From Bacteroidales bacterium (GTDB lineage Bacteria > Bacteroidota > Bacteroidia > Bacteroidales > UBA932), in assembly GCA_024401695.1 (NCBI GenBank), contig JAKSKN010000004.1:62001-126000 (forward strand): a stretch of DNA of 64,000 nt, given 5' to 3'. The notes under the pieces are model-generated. The model had not been told where the DNA came from, made no database searches, and worked only from the letters and a program-made list of their open reading frames with translations. A program made the translations under genes and the position numbers. Shown one piece after another: positions 42,601 to 51,402 of this stretch. Positions within the stretch are counted from its first letter, which is position 1, and each line of letters begins with the position of its first letter.

Positions 42601-42712
42601 GCTGGAGGCTGTCAACTCCATGCTGGCCAATACGGACGGCATAAAGAACGGCATCTCCAAGCTGTCGTTCTCTGGAGATGCTTTGAAAGTGGCGCCGCAG
42701 GCTTCTTCTTAA
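39644..42712 (+). CDS. Tape measure protein
   Basis: 1022 aa, the third-longest gene here, mostly helical with many Lys/Glu/Ala-rich segments. Located after the chaperone-like pair and before small baseplate genes, the usual tape measure position. At about 1.5 angstrom per residue it would set a tail of roughly 150 nm (inference). One hydrophobic region near residues 45-65 (LSGIVSAVGSALAAAVGG) could be a membrane segment, as in many tape measures. I see no peptidoglycan hydrolase domain. It starts in the stop codon of the preceding gene (TGATG). Confidence 0.78.
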   Translation: MDTDSNNRSYFEALRQQSGNNDPQVQKIVQLLTMLVRGQSGNSKMSSETLSGIVSAVGSALAAAVGGNPNFASQRYDTFYSALRDSGPIHMYGRANNESGNMVYYGAANRPGNVTSNMAYSLTGYINDFSSRGEHGITGHEQRSMMTELMSARIRKNGMRSSLIDFGKNGTAAELQRAYSQNVDVIGGVGTAQGDEMQDVIRARKLMNRKAFDALEGRIGKGALGEFDANKEYWATKEFQGAAMAEDRKKIEADILKNGIKDDKTGRTIDGRAASMAVRQSHGGFSSNVANISDVSAMAEELRPAMEALVKIQKQTGKTFAELNGFASQLHMGSLANEKGLSSMKSFMDRMNEIADSTGRNVHEVFAEAQNISDQMGPLASKATVARVQQRIAQSVNDQNTAGENTVYGVQATAQMAVQQNNALMGKNSGRALLRYALATTGVSGEARKQYEDLLGKMNNASSDDEMKEYNKQARKLLAANGLDVTDTALVNNATRTYGEEGDIDQLSDMALKQNARDLAGGRKGRMMTKALFGNTSKSSVNKAAKILYNLHDAIGSDDDGSKFNKLRELSKQLKGLGADEKAAKLKAIGESGAYSEYELQAISDLSDMSDEQLMKTQNVYGTYSRGMSQHTAMSKSDRAKAKKAASDAAINKRIDESVVGEEQKVGALDAFMNGAFGDAQLSEYDTTRGLMAQAEEHRNKLMAEAQSDDEKEKYKNMSIPELLNLANKGLNVGGFNDENIKQFKGAIENGKLTKSFKDTLMGDDAFMNKVGGKEKFGKMTDEEMLKAYESFHGGNIHFDMNTGNALFFNREAVDKANSVKQALRSSEAGKAALKAYGNADTAAENVKFDHEGKLAFLNVVTDNHERQLERGEHGKLKARSGSGKDKGTTDATLVKRSIDINELFGKHGGAEAYANGGKAEILRRLGLTGDEAKDKNGNKIDIESFFTKGDDGSYTGLSASGVEYLSKQAAKFDQDHAKSSVPPELLEAVNSMLANTDGIKNGISKLSFSGDALKVAPQASS

Positions 42713-42730
42713 GCAAAACAATATCAAGCA

Positions 42731-43228
42731 ATGTCTAAATTATTTCCAGGAAGGGGAGCGGTTATAACCCTTAACAACAAGGGAGGCAGTCCCGTGTTCA
42801 AGCTGCAGAACGCAGGCTCGCTGAGCTCTATACTCAGCGGCAACGGCGGAGGGCAGGTTGGTAGCGGACTTGTTCTTGTGGGCGACGTCAGCATATCGGA
42901 CAGTGATATAGCGCTGCCGGTGGTGGCTACAGACAATTTCAGGGCCTTGTACAGGTTCGGCAAGGACTTCGGCAAGGCAGTGATATCCGGCACAGTGTTC
43001 ATGGGAGCTACAAGCGGGTGCTCCGGTGGAGGAAGCAAGGCACTGGCTCAGCTGATAAAGGGCTACGAGTCTGCCAGGTTGTCAGCAAAGAAGAAGCCTG
43101 CCAAGCTCAGCATCGTCGGAGGCAAGGCCTACCCTATCTACTTTGTGGGGTTGGAGCTGTCCGGCGTAAAGGCGGAGGCCAACTCCATAGACTTCAAACT
43201 GGCTGCGATAATAGCCGCTGAAAAGTAA
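42731..43228 (+). CDS. Small baseplate/tail protein
   Basis: 165 aa, beta-rich with Gly-rich turns (SSILSGNGGGQVGSGLVLVGDVSIS, SGTVFMGATSGCSGGGSKAL). It resembles tail-tube-like folds in size and strand content. It sits between the tape measure and the hub, so a tube-initiator or distal tail protein is a reasonable guess. No family recognised. One nt separates it from the next gene. Confidence 0.62.
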   Translation: MSKLFPGRGAVITLNNKGGSPVFKLQNAGSLSSILSGNGGGQVGSGLVLVGDVSISDSDIALPVVATDNFRALYRFGKDFGKAVISGTVFMGATSGCSGGGSKALAQLIKGYESARLSAKKKPAKLSIVGGKAYPIYFVGLELSGVKAEANSIDFKLAAIIAAEK

Positions 43229-43229
43229 T

Positions 43230-43865
43230 ATGAACGTAGAGACTGTATCAAGAGTGCTTAGGGCCGAGTATGAACTGGGCGAGTATTCGCCGGTATGCGC
43301 GCTGCTAGGTGTAGGCGACACGTACTGGGAGCACGCCCTGGTCCGCATAGCGCTGTCGTCTGTAAGGTGCGAGGCGGCCATGCGACGCAGGACCGAATCC
43401 GCGCCGCCGGTGGAGATAAGGGATTCAGGGGTTATGGTGCACGGGCCGCGCATACTGCCTTCCGTAGGCCGGTGCACGCTCACTCCAGGGTCGTGGCCTT
43501 GCAGCGCCTCTGCCTCTGTCAAGGTGGAGGGAGGTACTGCGTACATATCTGTAATGGGCCTTACGTTGGCTGCAGGCTGCCGTGCGGAGGGAGACGTCGT
43601 CACCGTAGAGTGGCCCGACGGATTGGGGCTGGAGGGCGCATTGCAGCTGCCTGAGGGAGGCGAGGCGGTATTGCCGATTTTGCCTGCGTACCCTGTGGAA
43701 TCTGTTATTTCCCTTGCAAAAGCTGACAGCAACGTGTATAATTTGCTGCGTGAGACAGAGTATAGTTCGGCGTTCTTCACGGAAACCGATCCGAACGAGC
43801 AGCTGGCTATACTGGTACTGGCACTATACATACACTACATAACAAACAATGGCCACTCAAGCTGA
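43230..43865 (+). CDS. Baseplate-region protein, unknown
   Basis: 211 aa, not recognised. Helical N-terminus (VETVSRVLRAEYELGEYSPVC), then a beta-rich middle (ASASVKVEGGTAYISVMGLTL) and a helical C-terminus ending in a hydrophobic helix (LAILVLALYIHYI) that is probably buried in an interface, as there is no flanking charge pattern for a membrane anchor. It overlaps the hub gene by 17 nt. Context suggests a baseplate component. Confidence 0.62.
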   Translation: MNVETVSRVLRAEYELGEYSPVCALLGVGDTYWEHALVRIALSSVRCEAAMRRRTESAPPVEIRDSGVMVHGPRILPSVGRCTLTPGSWPCSASASVKVEGGTAYISVMGLTLAAGCRAEGDVVTVEWPDGLGLEGALQLPEGGEAVLPILPAYPVESVISLAKADSNVYNLLRETEYSSAFFTETDPNEQLAILVLALYIHYITNNGHSS

Positions 43866-45360
43866 GGTATACGACATAAAGACAAACCTTAACATAGGCG
43901 GCAAGAGGAGTTATCCTGCCGCCTTCAGTATAACCTCGTCCATAAACAGGTACAGTCAGCTGGTTGTAGTGCACCACAACGGCACCAGGGCCGAGAACTC
44001 GGCCATAGACATAACCGACGACAAGGTGTTCAAGGACATGGGACAGAGGCAGCAGGACATATTCGGCTCAAGGTCCGGTCCCGACACAACGATGGATGTA
44101 CAGGTGACTGGAGGCAAGGCCGATTTGAAGGTTAATTTCAAAGGGTACATAGTCAGCCCGCAGTACGCGTTCGCTATTTCAAACGTGGACAAGAAGGACG
44201 AGTGCATAGACGAGTTTGCAGAGGTTGACGCGTTCGACGGCAGCATATACGGTCCGATAGAGAAGGAAGAGGACCGTGATTTCGGCGCAGGTGCCGCAGA
44301 CTACGGCAAGGCGCCTGACGAACTGGGATGGAGCATACCCAAGTGCGTGTCCAGTATAATAGATGACATGGTCAACAAGGGCGCAGAGTCGTTTGACGAC
44401 GATGTGTCTGCAGACGAGGAGAAGAACGCCAGGAAGGCCCAGCACGCCATAAACAGCAAGGTGGCGAACAAGATAAAGAAGATGCTCAGCGATTCCGAGG
44501 ATACGTTCGGGTGGAAGGACAAGCTGGCTGAGATGGCCGAGGACCACTACGGCATGGCAGACTCGATACACGTGGCGCTGGTGAACAGGCTTACGTCGGC
44601 GTCGGGCAGCTTCATGAGCACGCTGATAGGCATAGGCTCTGACTTCAACTGCTACGTTGTCCCGGAGGACGACAACGGCAAGATCAAGTACAAGTTCGTC
44701 AACAGGTCGAAGATATACAAGGACATGAAGTCGATAACCCTTCCCATAACGTCTATGCAGGCTAAGGCAGGTACTGACGGAGGGTTGTTCCCGATAAGCT
44801 ACGTGGCCTGTATTTCCAGGACCGATGACGGAAACGAGACCAGGGACTTCGCCAATTCGCACCCGTATGTGGCATACCCGGAGCAGAACGTGCAGAAGGT
44901 CATGACTGCCGGCGGTTCCGTGTCGAAGGTTCTTGCCCCGTACTGGCTGCCGGACATGCAGAACATATCCACAGACTTGCCCGACGACGGCGACCCCGAG
45001 GAGGAGGGCAAGGACAAGATGGAGCAGTCTACGGCGGAAAAGGCTTACGACGACAAGGAGAAGAACCGCAAGGAGTACAGGAGCGTCAGGGTGCGGGTTA
45101 TGAAGGAGTGGGCAAAGCAGTTCTACCTGTGGCAATCTCTGTCTGCGTCCACTGTACACCTGACGGGTCCGCTTGTTAAGAACATATCCGTTGGTAAATA
45201 CTACAACGTCAAATCCGTAAAGGGCAAGGAGCTGTTCAAGGGATTTTGCGACACTGTCACCTACTCTGTCACCACGCAGGGGTCTAGGTCTGCAACCTAC
45301 ACTGCCTATTTTACGAATGTAGAGTTCGGCAGCTTCCAGCTGCCTGGAAAGGATGAGTGA
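43849..45360 (+). CDS. Baseplate hub protein (gp27/gpD type, putative)
   Basis: 503 aa. The N-terminal strands (INRYSQLVVVHHNG) and the C-terminal closing domain (GPLVKNISVGKYYNV, KGFCDTVTYSVTTQG, TYTAYFTNVEFG) match the build of hub proteins. In those, a domain describing a coordinate or field value is followed by strand-rich domains. The middle is a helical, acidic insertion (about residues 150-260). Position after the tape measure fits the hub that seats the spike. No catalytic motif. The identification is by architecture, not by a conserved signature. Confidence 0.6.
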   Translation: MATQAEVYDIKTNLNIGGKRSYPAAFSITSSINRYSQLVVVHHNGTRAENSAIDITDDKVFKDMGQRQQDIFGSRSGPDTTMDVQVTGGKADLKVNFKGYIVSPQYAFAISNVDKKDECIDEFAEVDAFDGSIYGPIEKEEDRDFGAGAADYGKAPDELGWSIPKCVSSIIDDMVNKGAESFDDDVSADEEKNARKAQHAINSKVANKIKKMLSDSEDTFGWKDKLAEMAEDHYGMADSIHVALVNRLTSASGSFMSTLIGIGSDFNCYVVPEDDNGKIKYKFVNRSKIYKDMKSITLPITSMQAKAGTDGGLFPISYVACISRTDDGNETRDFANSHPYVAYPEQNVQKVMTAGGSVSKVLAPYWLPDMQNISTDLPDDGDPEEEGKDKMEQSTAEKAYDDKEKNRKEYRSVRVRVMKEWAKQFYLWQSLSASTVHLTGPLVKNISVGKYYNVKSVKGKELFKGFCDTVTYSVTTQGSRSATYTAYFTNVEFGSFQLPGKDE

Positions 45361-45365
45361 TTTTT

Positions 45366-48300
45366 ATGGCTGATTGCGAGGAAGAGAAGTTTTATACAGT
45401 TGCCGATACGTTCGGCGGCGTCAAGCCCGTGCCGTCGTGCAACCCTGCAAAGGAGCGCATACCAGACGAGCTCAGGGAGCCGGAGGGTTCGCTGGACAAC
45501 CCAAGGGTGTACAGGGTTCCGGAGCCCGTACTGGTGTTCAACGTGCAGCAGGATGTAACATGCCAGGAAAGGTACGACGGTCAGCGTGTGTACGGCTTGG
45601 GCTCGGTTGTGCCCGACGGTGCGTATACCTCGGTGGTTGACCTGAGCCTTATAGGGCAGCTGACGGCTGAGCAGCTTGACTACATAGCGTCAAAGGACCT
45701 GTCGGCCAGGATGTCCAGGCTGTTCCACACCTATGTAATGGAGGAGACTCCAGAGGAAGAGGTTGTTGCCGGTATCGCCACCCTGTTCAGGATAACGGCC
45801 GACAAGGCTGCCCTTGTGTACGATGCGTTGTCGTCCGAGCAGGACAGGCTCGACTATGAGGCGAGGACGCAGGCCGAGGCGTCGCTCGAGTGCTATTGGA
45901 TGAACTACGAGGCGGAGGCGACATGCTGGGACAACCTGCCGGAGTGGGCGGACAGGGAGTTTGCCACGAGGGACGACCACAAGGACGCCGTTGTCGAGTA
46001 TTTCGTTCCAGACGGCCTTATACGGTCGGACATCAGCCAGGACGACGCGGACATGCAGGCCAAGGTGATGGCCGAGAGTGGACTGAACTGCTTCTACGTG
46101 TCGTCTCCGGTTGATGTGGCGTGTACCGACCCTGACAGGCCCGGCAAGCCCGACGGTGGAGGCGATGTGCCGGTACCAGTGGAGAAAGAGGCTGTTGTAG
46201 CCAATATGCCTCCAAGGAACGGCAGGGTGTTTATACCGAAGGGTATGTACACGTCTGTAGTCAGCAGGGCCGATGCAACCGCCACGGCGCGAAACTATGC
46301 GTACTCACTGCTGGTATGCTACTATTTCAACGATTACACGAGGCGCACGTGCGGACTGCCTGACGCCCGCGGCATAGGCATAGACCCGTTGCTGCAGTGG
46401 CCGGAGGAGGCCGACACGAAGACCAGGACGTCCGGGCAGTCTGCGGTTGTTCCGTATGGAACCATTATATCCAACCTGTCTCCGGCCGATGCCAATGCGA
46501 CTGCAGCGTCCATAGCGGAGAGCGTGCTGGAGTGCTGCTTCATAAGCCCGGAGGCATCTGCGTCCTGCCCTGTCATAGAGGTGGTGGACGAGCACGGACA
46601 TCCCGTACTGGAACCGGACGGAAGCCAGGTAGTCGTCAGGCCGTTGGACAAGGCCGACTATGCTGTGCCCAGGTATACTGTGCCGCGAGGCGAGTTTACC
46701 GGATGCGTCAGCAGCAACCTTACCGACGAGGAGGCCAACGAGAAGGTGCGGCAGGAACTGGAGCAGAGGGCCGAGGATGCGGCAAACGCGGGATTGACTT
46801 GCATATACTGCAACAGGCAGGTTCTTCCGTCGTGTGTGCCCGAGTGGGTTATAAAGGCCGTCACTACAGGGTTCGAGACTCCGTCCGGCAGTATATACAG
46901 GTTGTCGCTGCCGCTCAACCCGGACGAGATAATAAACCCGTATACGGGAGAGAAGGAGGATTTCAGCAAGTGGTCCAAGGACGCCACCGTAGGCTTTATG
47001 GAGGACTACTTCTGCGCCGAGGACTATTACTCCGCACAAAGGCTTGCCGACTCTGAAGGCATAGAGCTGCTGTCGGACAAGATAGACAAGGGGGCGGACA
47101 TGTCCTGCACGTTCGGCAACTGCATAGTGCACGCCGCGTGTATGGCCGAGAACATATACACCAAGGACGAATGCCAAGGCTCCACCGTGACGACTGGAAG
47201 GTACAAGAGGTACTATATGGAGACCGGCGAGCGCAGCGAGGATTGCGGCGGAGGCGAGTACATATGGCTCAGCGCCAAGAAGTGGGGATCCAAGTGCGCC
47301 GTGTCGTCGGAGTCCAACCCTCCGCCGTGCGAATACATAACTGTGGACCCGGACACCATCAAGGTGACGATAGACGAGACTCCCGGCACCATACCGATAG
47401 GCGAGCCTGGCTACAGTTACGACGACAACGCCAGGAAGGCCAGGGGATATGCCAACAGGCTCGCCATGGACCTGGCTATCTCGTCGATGTGCTGTAAGCA
47501 GCCTCCGGCCACTGTGGTAGGATACTGCGCTGAAAGCACGGAAGACGATAAGACGGCCACGCTGCACGGACTGTACAGCGACATGCCGAAGGTGCTGGTT
47601 GAAAGCGATAGCGAGGTTGACGACGATTTGGAATGTGCGGGATGCAACAGGACATTCTATGTCGTCAAGCATCACGGCCTCGAGCGGCTGGTCGACTACA
47701 GCCCTGTTGCGGCGTCTCCCATCATCATGGACTGGACTCCTCAGGGTTGCTTCAACGCCGAGCCGTACAAGGCCCGCAAGGAGCAGACGCACGAGCAAGG
47801 CAAGAGGATGAGCCTGCAGGACATAATAAACACTGTCAGGTCCCTTGTTGTGTGCCTGTACGGCAACGCCGAGGTGGAGGGATGGTGCGCCGCTCCGGAG
47901 GACATCGGCTCCGACGACGAGCCTCCAGAGGTTGTCAGCGACAGTTTCAAGCTGCCGGAGAACACTATAATTGCAGACAGCTGGTACAGCGCGCAGATAA
48001 CCGCAGAGCTGCTGGCTGATGCCATAGTGAACTGTTCATATGGAAACATCACCGTAAAGGCGGAGTGTTCCTGCAACAAGGGAGAATACAAGGACCAGCT
48101 AGAGAAATGGGAGTATCTCAGACAGATAGTTCCGTTCAAGTGCGGCAAGGTCAAGGCCAACACTGTGTTCGCCAGTTCGGTGTCGCTCGCCAAGAAGATC
48201 GCGCTCGGACTGGCCGAGCTGATAACAGTGTGCCGCATAAAGCCTTGCGAGGACTTGACGCCGTTCAAGGTGCGGTACAAGTGCAAGCCTGAGGATCCCT

Positions 48301-48590
48301 GCGACGACATAAAGGACAAGAAGAAGAGGGAGGAGTGCAAGCGCAAGGAGAAGGACAGGGAGAAGGACTACTCCGACTGCATACTCAGGATGAACCACGG
48401 AATGGTGTACCTGTCCAACGGCACTGTGGTCGACTGCCCGTGCATAGAGTACATGCAGGGAACCACCGGAAAGCTGTCCGTAAGGATAAAGAAGGAGGTA
48501 GGCACGGGAGACTACAAATGCGTGCACCTTGTAGACGGCAAGGAAGTCGAGGAGAAGGAGTGCGAGGAAGAGGACAAGCAGCAGCAGTGA
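45366..48590 (+). CDS. Giant Cys-rich repeat tail protein (DUF5977-like repeats)
   Basis: 1074 aa from ATG 45366, preceded by TTTTT; an in-frame GTG at 45357 overlaps the preceding stop. It holds about ten diverged repeats of 70-110 residues: a turn of the type (V/I)P-x-G-x-(Y/I)-x-S, then DA/DE-rich helix with regularly spaced Ala, then a Cys pair (L-x-C-x-(Y/F)-x-N, about 8 residues, C). This closely resembles the DUF5977 repeat of Bacteroidota surface and tail proteins. More than 40 Cys suggest disulfides or metal sites. The C-terminal 130 residues are Lys/Glu/Asp-rich. A baseplate-attached adhesin or fibre is likely, by inference. Confidence 0.65.
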   Translation: MADCEEEKFYTVADTFGGVKPVPSCNPAKERIPDELREPEGSLDNPRVYRVPEPVLVFNVQQDVTCQERYDGQRVYGLGSVVPDGAYTSVVDLSLIGQLTAEQLDYIASKDLSARMSRLFHTYVMEETPEEEVVAGIATLFRITADKAALVYDALSSEQDRLDYEARTQAEASLECYWMNYEAEATCWDNLPEWADREFATRDDHKDAVVEYFVPDGLIRSDISQDDADMQAKVMAESGLNCFYVSSPVDVACTDPDRPGKPDGGGDVPVPVEKEAVVANMPPRNGRVFIPKGMYTSVVSRADATATARNYAYSLLVCYYFNDYTRRTCGLPDARGIGIDPLLQWPEEADTKTRTSGQSAVVPYGTIISNLSPADANATAASIAESVLECCFISPEASASCPVIEVVDEHGHPVLEPDGSQVVVRPLDKADYAVPRYTVPRGEFTGCVSSNLTDEEANEKVRQELEQRAEDAANAGLTCIYCNRQVLPSCVPEWVIKAVTTGFETPSGSIYRLSLPLNPDEIINPYTGEKEDFSKWSKDATVGFMEDYFCAEDYYSAQRLADSEGIELLSDKIDKGADMSCTFGNCIVHAACMAENIYTKDECQGSTVTTGRYKRYYMETGERSEDCGGGEYIWLSAKKWGSKCAVSSESNPPPCEYITVDPDTIKVTIDETPGTIPIGEPGYSYDDNARKARGYANRLAMDLAISSMCCKQPPATVVGYCAESTEDDKTATLHGLYSDMPKVLVESDSEVDDDLECAGCNRTFYVVKHHGLERLVDYSPVAASPIIMDWTPQGCFNAEPYKARKEQTHEQGKRMSLQDIINTVRSLVVCLYGNAEVEGWCAAPEDIGSDDEPPEVVSDSFKLPENTIIADSWYSAQITAELLADAIVNCSYGNITVKAECSCNKGEYKDQLEKWEYLRQIVPFKCGKVKANTVFASSVSLAKKIALGLAELITVCRIKPCEDLTPFKVRYKCKPEDPCDDIKDKKKREECKRKEKDREKDYSDCILRMNHGMVYLSNGTVVDCPCIEYMQGTTGKLSVRIKKEVGTGDYKCVHLVDGKEVEEKECEEEDKQQQ

Positions 48591-48604
48591 CAGCCTGGTA
48601 GGGT

Positions 48605-50980
48605 ATGGCAGACAGCGACACAATAGGAGAGCCGGTTGACAGCGGTACGTATGTAGTGTGGCATATCGCCGACACTGCACACCCTGACCCTGGCGGCATA
48701 GTGCAGTTGCAGGAGGGTAATTTCGACTACATGCCGGCCCCTAGGAACAGCAAGCCGCTGGTTTATCCAGAAACAGAGTCTCCAGAGAACCAGTCGGATG
48801 GGGATGACTTGCCCAACATACAGGGATGGACGTATATTCCAGACCCTATAGAGCCGCATCCCAAGCTCCCCGGTCCTCCAGCCGACTCCCCGTTGTACCT
48901 GCACGCCAGGGTTGACAAGAACGGCATGTTGCAGTTCGGGCTGTTCGCCAAGGAGGAGATGCCTGACGGCGAGATGGAATGGGAGATAGCCGCGACCGTC
49001 GATTTCAGCGGTGAGATAAAAAAGCTTGCGGCCACCAAGGATATAACGCACAGGCTTACGATAGCCCCGGCTGACGAGGTGCTGGGGTTCCTTGTAATAA
49101 AGGATACGGATGGAAAGCTCAAGCTGAACGAGGCGGTCGACCCCAGGCTTATAGGCCCGCTTGCACCTTGCTCCATAGTGCATATATGGGACAACTGCGG
49201 AGGAGGCGGCGAAGCGCTGTGCTACGGGCATTGCCACTCGTTATGGGGTTGCATACACGACAACGTGCTGTACATGCACGTGTTCAAGCACGAGGTCGAG
49301 GACGGTACGTATGTCGGCTGGGGTAGGCTCGACCAAGGCAGCGGCAGCGGCAGTGACAGCGGCAGCCGCAGGAGGGGTGGTACGGATTGCGGTTGCGTAA
49401 GGGTGCCGGTAGACCTGCCGTGCAACACTTTCGACGAATGCCCCGTATACGACGCCTGTCCGCCGACACCCTGCGACGTACACATGAATCTCGGTTTCCA
49501 TTTCAACATGTGCTGCGGCTACGAGATTATCGCGCATGCCAAGAAGGTGGCCGATATGATAGGCACTGTCAACGAGCCTGTAGCGCTGTTGGAGAGGGAT
49601 ATGGCCGACGCAGGCCCATACCTTGGGCCTTGTGCCGTGAGGCAGTGCAATAGCGGAGACATATACGCAAGGTACGGGCTTCTTACAAAGCATGGAGGAC
49701 TGTACAACGGCAAGTGGGTGGTCACGCAGCGTGTTGACGTCTGCGAGTGCAAGAAGGAGGGCAAGCCGGTGTCAAAGGCCAAAGTGCCTGAAAACTACCC
49801 TTACAAGGCGCCGGAGGACTGCGGTACATGGGCTGTGCCGGGTGCGCAGGACTACGGCCCCAACTGGCCAGGGTTGGAGTTCCGTAACAGCGACAACAGC
49901 ATAAAGGGCGTAAGCGGTATAATGTACGGAGAGTGCGGGCAGACGCACATAAGCACGTTGCGGTCCAACAACGTGTACGACATGAATACTGGACACGCGC
50001 CTGAATACTGCTATGACATGTTTGTCAATATAGACTGCTGCGAGCCTGGTTCAGGTTCTGAGTCCGACTCCGGTTCCGACTCTGGTTCTGGATCCGGTTC
50101 AGGTTCAGGCTCCCACTCGCATTCACACTCTGGCTCCGGCTCTGGCTCCGATTCAGGATCAGAAACCCCATGCCCCAGGTGCGTCGACTATATACAGACG
50201 GAGATGTTGCCTATTAGAGACGAATGCGAGATATGTGGCGTATCTTTTGGTGCTTACGGTATAGGCGCCAGGCTGTGGGAGTTTGGGACGCTGGTGATGG
50301 ACGAGCATTTCAACTTCGGACAGGGAGGTCCGACAGGCGGCATCGGCTGCCAGGACGTCATGTCTGCATTTAGGTTGCTGTTTAATTATACGTCGCTTGG
50401 TAGATACGCCGAGGCGGTGCTGTCACCGGACACAGAAGACGAGGCTGCCGTAGTTGCCAGGAAAGCAGGGTTGTGTATAGGACAGTACGAGGTGGAGGTG
50501 TACTACTGGTGCTGTAACTGCAATGACCAATCCGATGAACCTCCTCCAGGCGCCACCGTAACACTTATACCCAGGACGTCGTTGGACAAATGCGGCCCGT
50601 TTACCCCAGTAGACCCCGGCAATAGGGACACGGTTAGCGAAAGGCCTATGAAGCTGTCGAACGGCAGGCTGGTGTACGCAGACGAGCCTCCTGTGTCTAC
50701 CGGCACTGTGCCGTTTGTACAGGAGTCAGGGTTTATATACTCCGCTATCGTGTACAGGCGTGACGACCCTGTTGACGAGCTGATGCCCGAAATCTCGTTC
50801 CAGAGTATAGAGGATATGGCGATGGACATAACAGGACGAACTTTCGGAAACTATACCGCCGCTGTAGACGACGGGCTGCTGTCCGTGTCCGCGAAGGGCG
50901 ACGACTGGTCTATAACTGTCACGCTGTACTCAGTAGAAGACGGCCACGTGCTGCAGAACATTTTCATACAGCCGGAGTAA
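48605..50980 (+). CDS. Cys-rich tail protein with Gly-Ser linkers
   Basis: 791 aa, no family recognised. Several globular blocks are joined by low-complexity linkers: GSGSGSDSGS near residue 240, and a long Gly/Ser/Asp linker with HSHSHS near 480-520. Cys-rich segments (CGCVRVPVDLPC, CPPTPCDVHMNLGFHFNMCCG, CEICGV) may bind metal or form disulfides. A C-terminal beta domain (about 690-791) resembles fibre-attachment domains. It follows the Cys-rich repeat protein and probably belongs to the same tail appendage. The start at 48605 has no Shine-Dalgarno site. Confidence 0.65.
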   Translation: MADSDTIGEPVDSGTYVVWHIADTAHPDPGGIVQLQEGNFDYMPAPRNSKPLVYPETESPENQSDGDDLPNIQGWTYIPDPIEPHPKLPGPPADSPLYLHARVDKNGMLQFGLFAKEEMPDGEMEWEIAATVDFSGEIKKLAATKDITHRLTIAPADEVLGFLVIKDTDGKLKLNEAVDPRLIGPLAPCSIVHIWDNCGGGGEALCYGHCHSLWGCIHDNVLYMHVFKHEVEDGTYVGWGRLDQGSGSGSDSGSRRRGGTDCGCVRVPVDLPCNTFDECPVYDACPPTPCDVHMNLGFHFNMCCGYEIIAHAKKVADMIGTVNEPVALLERDMADAGPYLGPCAVRQCNSGDIYARYGLLTKHGGLYNGKWVVTQRVDVCECKKEGKPVSKAKVPENYPYKAPEDCGTWAVPGAQDYGPNWPGLEFRNSDNSIKGVSGIMYGECGQTHISTLRSNNVYDMNTGHAPEYCYDMFVNIDCCEPGSGSESDSGSDSGSGSGSGSGSHSHSHSGSGSGSDSGSETPCPRCVDYIQTEMLPIRDECEICGVSFGAYGIGARLWEFGTLVMDEHFNFGQGGPTGGIGCQDVMSAFRLLFNYTSLGRYAEAVLSPDTEDEAAVVARKAGLCIGQYEVEVYYWCCNCNDQSDEPPPGATVTLIPRTSLDKCGPFTPVDPGNRDTVSERPMKLSNGRLVYADEPPVSTGTVPFVQESGFIYSAIVYRRDDPVDELMPEISFQSIEDMAMDITGRTFGNYTAAVDDGLLSVSAKGDDWSITVTLYSVEDGHVLQNIFIQPE
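50044..50166 (+). repeat. Gly/Ser/Asp low-complexity coding region
   Basis: GGTTCTGGATCC-like hexanucleotide units (GG/TC-rich) repeat across about 120 bp, encoding GS, SDSG and HSHSHS. The unit order is irregular and prone to slippage. Confidence 0.85.
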
Positions 50981-50986
50981 ATTACC

Positions 50987-51015
50987 TTGACATTCGTTGC
51001 AGGACATAGTATAAC
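50987..51015 (+). promoter_or_regulatory. Promoter P10, TTGACA-17-TATAAC, leaderless
   Basis: TTGACA (50987-50992) and TATAAC (51010-51015) are spaced by 17 nt. ACCCGC (6 nt) separates the -10 box from the ATG at 51022. It would drive the membrane protein, sigma factor and baseplate operon. Confidence 0.82.
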
Positions 51016-51021
51016 ACCCGC

Positions 51022-51399
51022 ATGGAAACCATACTGACAATCTACGTGCTAGGCTGTCTGGCCGTATCTTCAGCGCTTATGGCATGGTTCGGCTCAGGGC
51101 TGCCCATACACGTGTTGTACATGCTCAAGAGGGTAGGCTATGCAAAGGGATCCGACATGTGGAACACGCTCGGCGAGTGGACCAGCACCTGGGACGACTT
51201 TTCGGTCGCTGCGGCGGCGTATATGCACCCGTTCATAGGAGAGTTGATAACGTGTCCGGTGTGCCTGTCGTTTCATATATCTTTTTGGCTGGCGCTGGCC
51301 ATATGGGTGTTTGCGCCTGTTCCGTTCGTATTCGTCATAGCGGCCACTTGCACGTGGCCCATACTGTCTAATGCATTAAAGTCTTTAGTAGTTAAATAA
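51022..51399 (+). CDS. DUF1360-like membrane protein
   Basis: 125 aa with an N-terminal membrane helix (about residues 4-24) and one or two more (about 83-115: FWLALAIWVFAPVPFVFVIAATCTW). Between them lies ELITCPVCLSFHISFW, a CPxC motif at a membrane edge resembling that of DUF1360 phage and Bacillus membrane proteins. Function unknown; a lysis or envelope role is possible. It is the first gene after leaderless promoter P10, and the ATG is the first transcribed codon. Confidence 0.72.
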   Translation: METILTIYVLGCLAVSSALMAWFGSGLPIHVLYMLKRVGYAKGSDMWNTLGEWTSTWDDFSVAAAAYMHPFIGELITCPVCLSFHISFWLALAIWVFAPVPFVFVIAATCTWPILSNALKSLVVK

Positions 51400-51402
51400 A
51401 TC

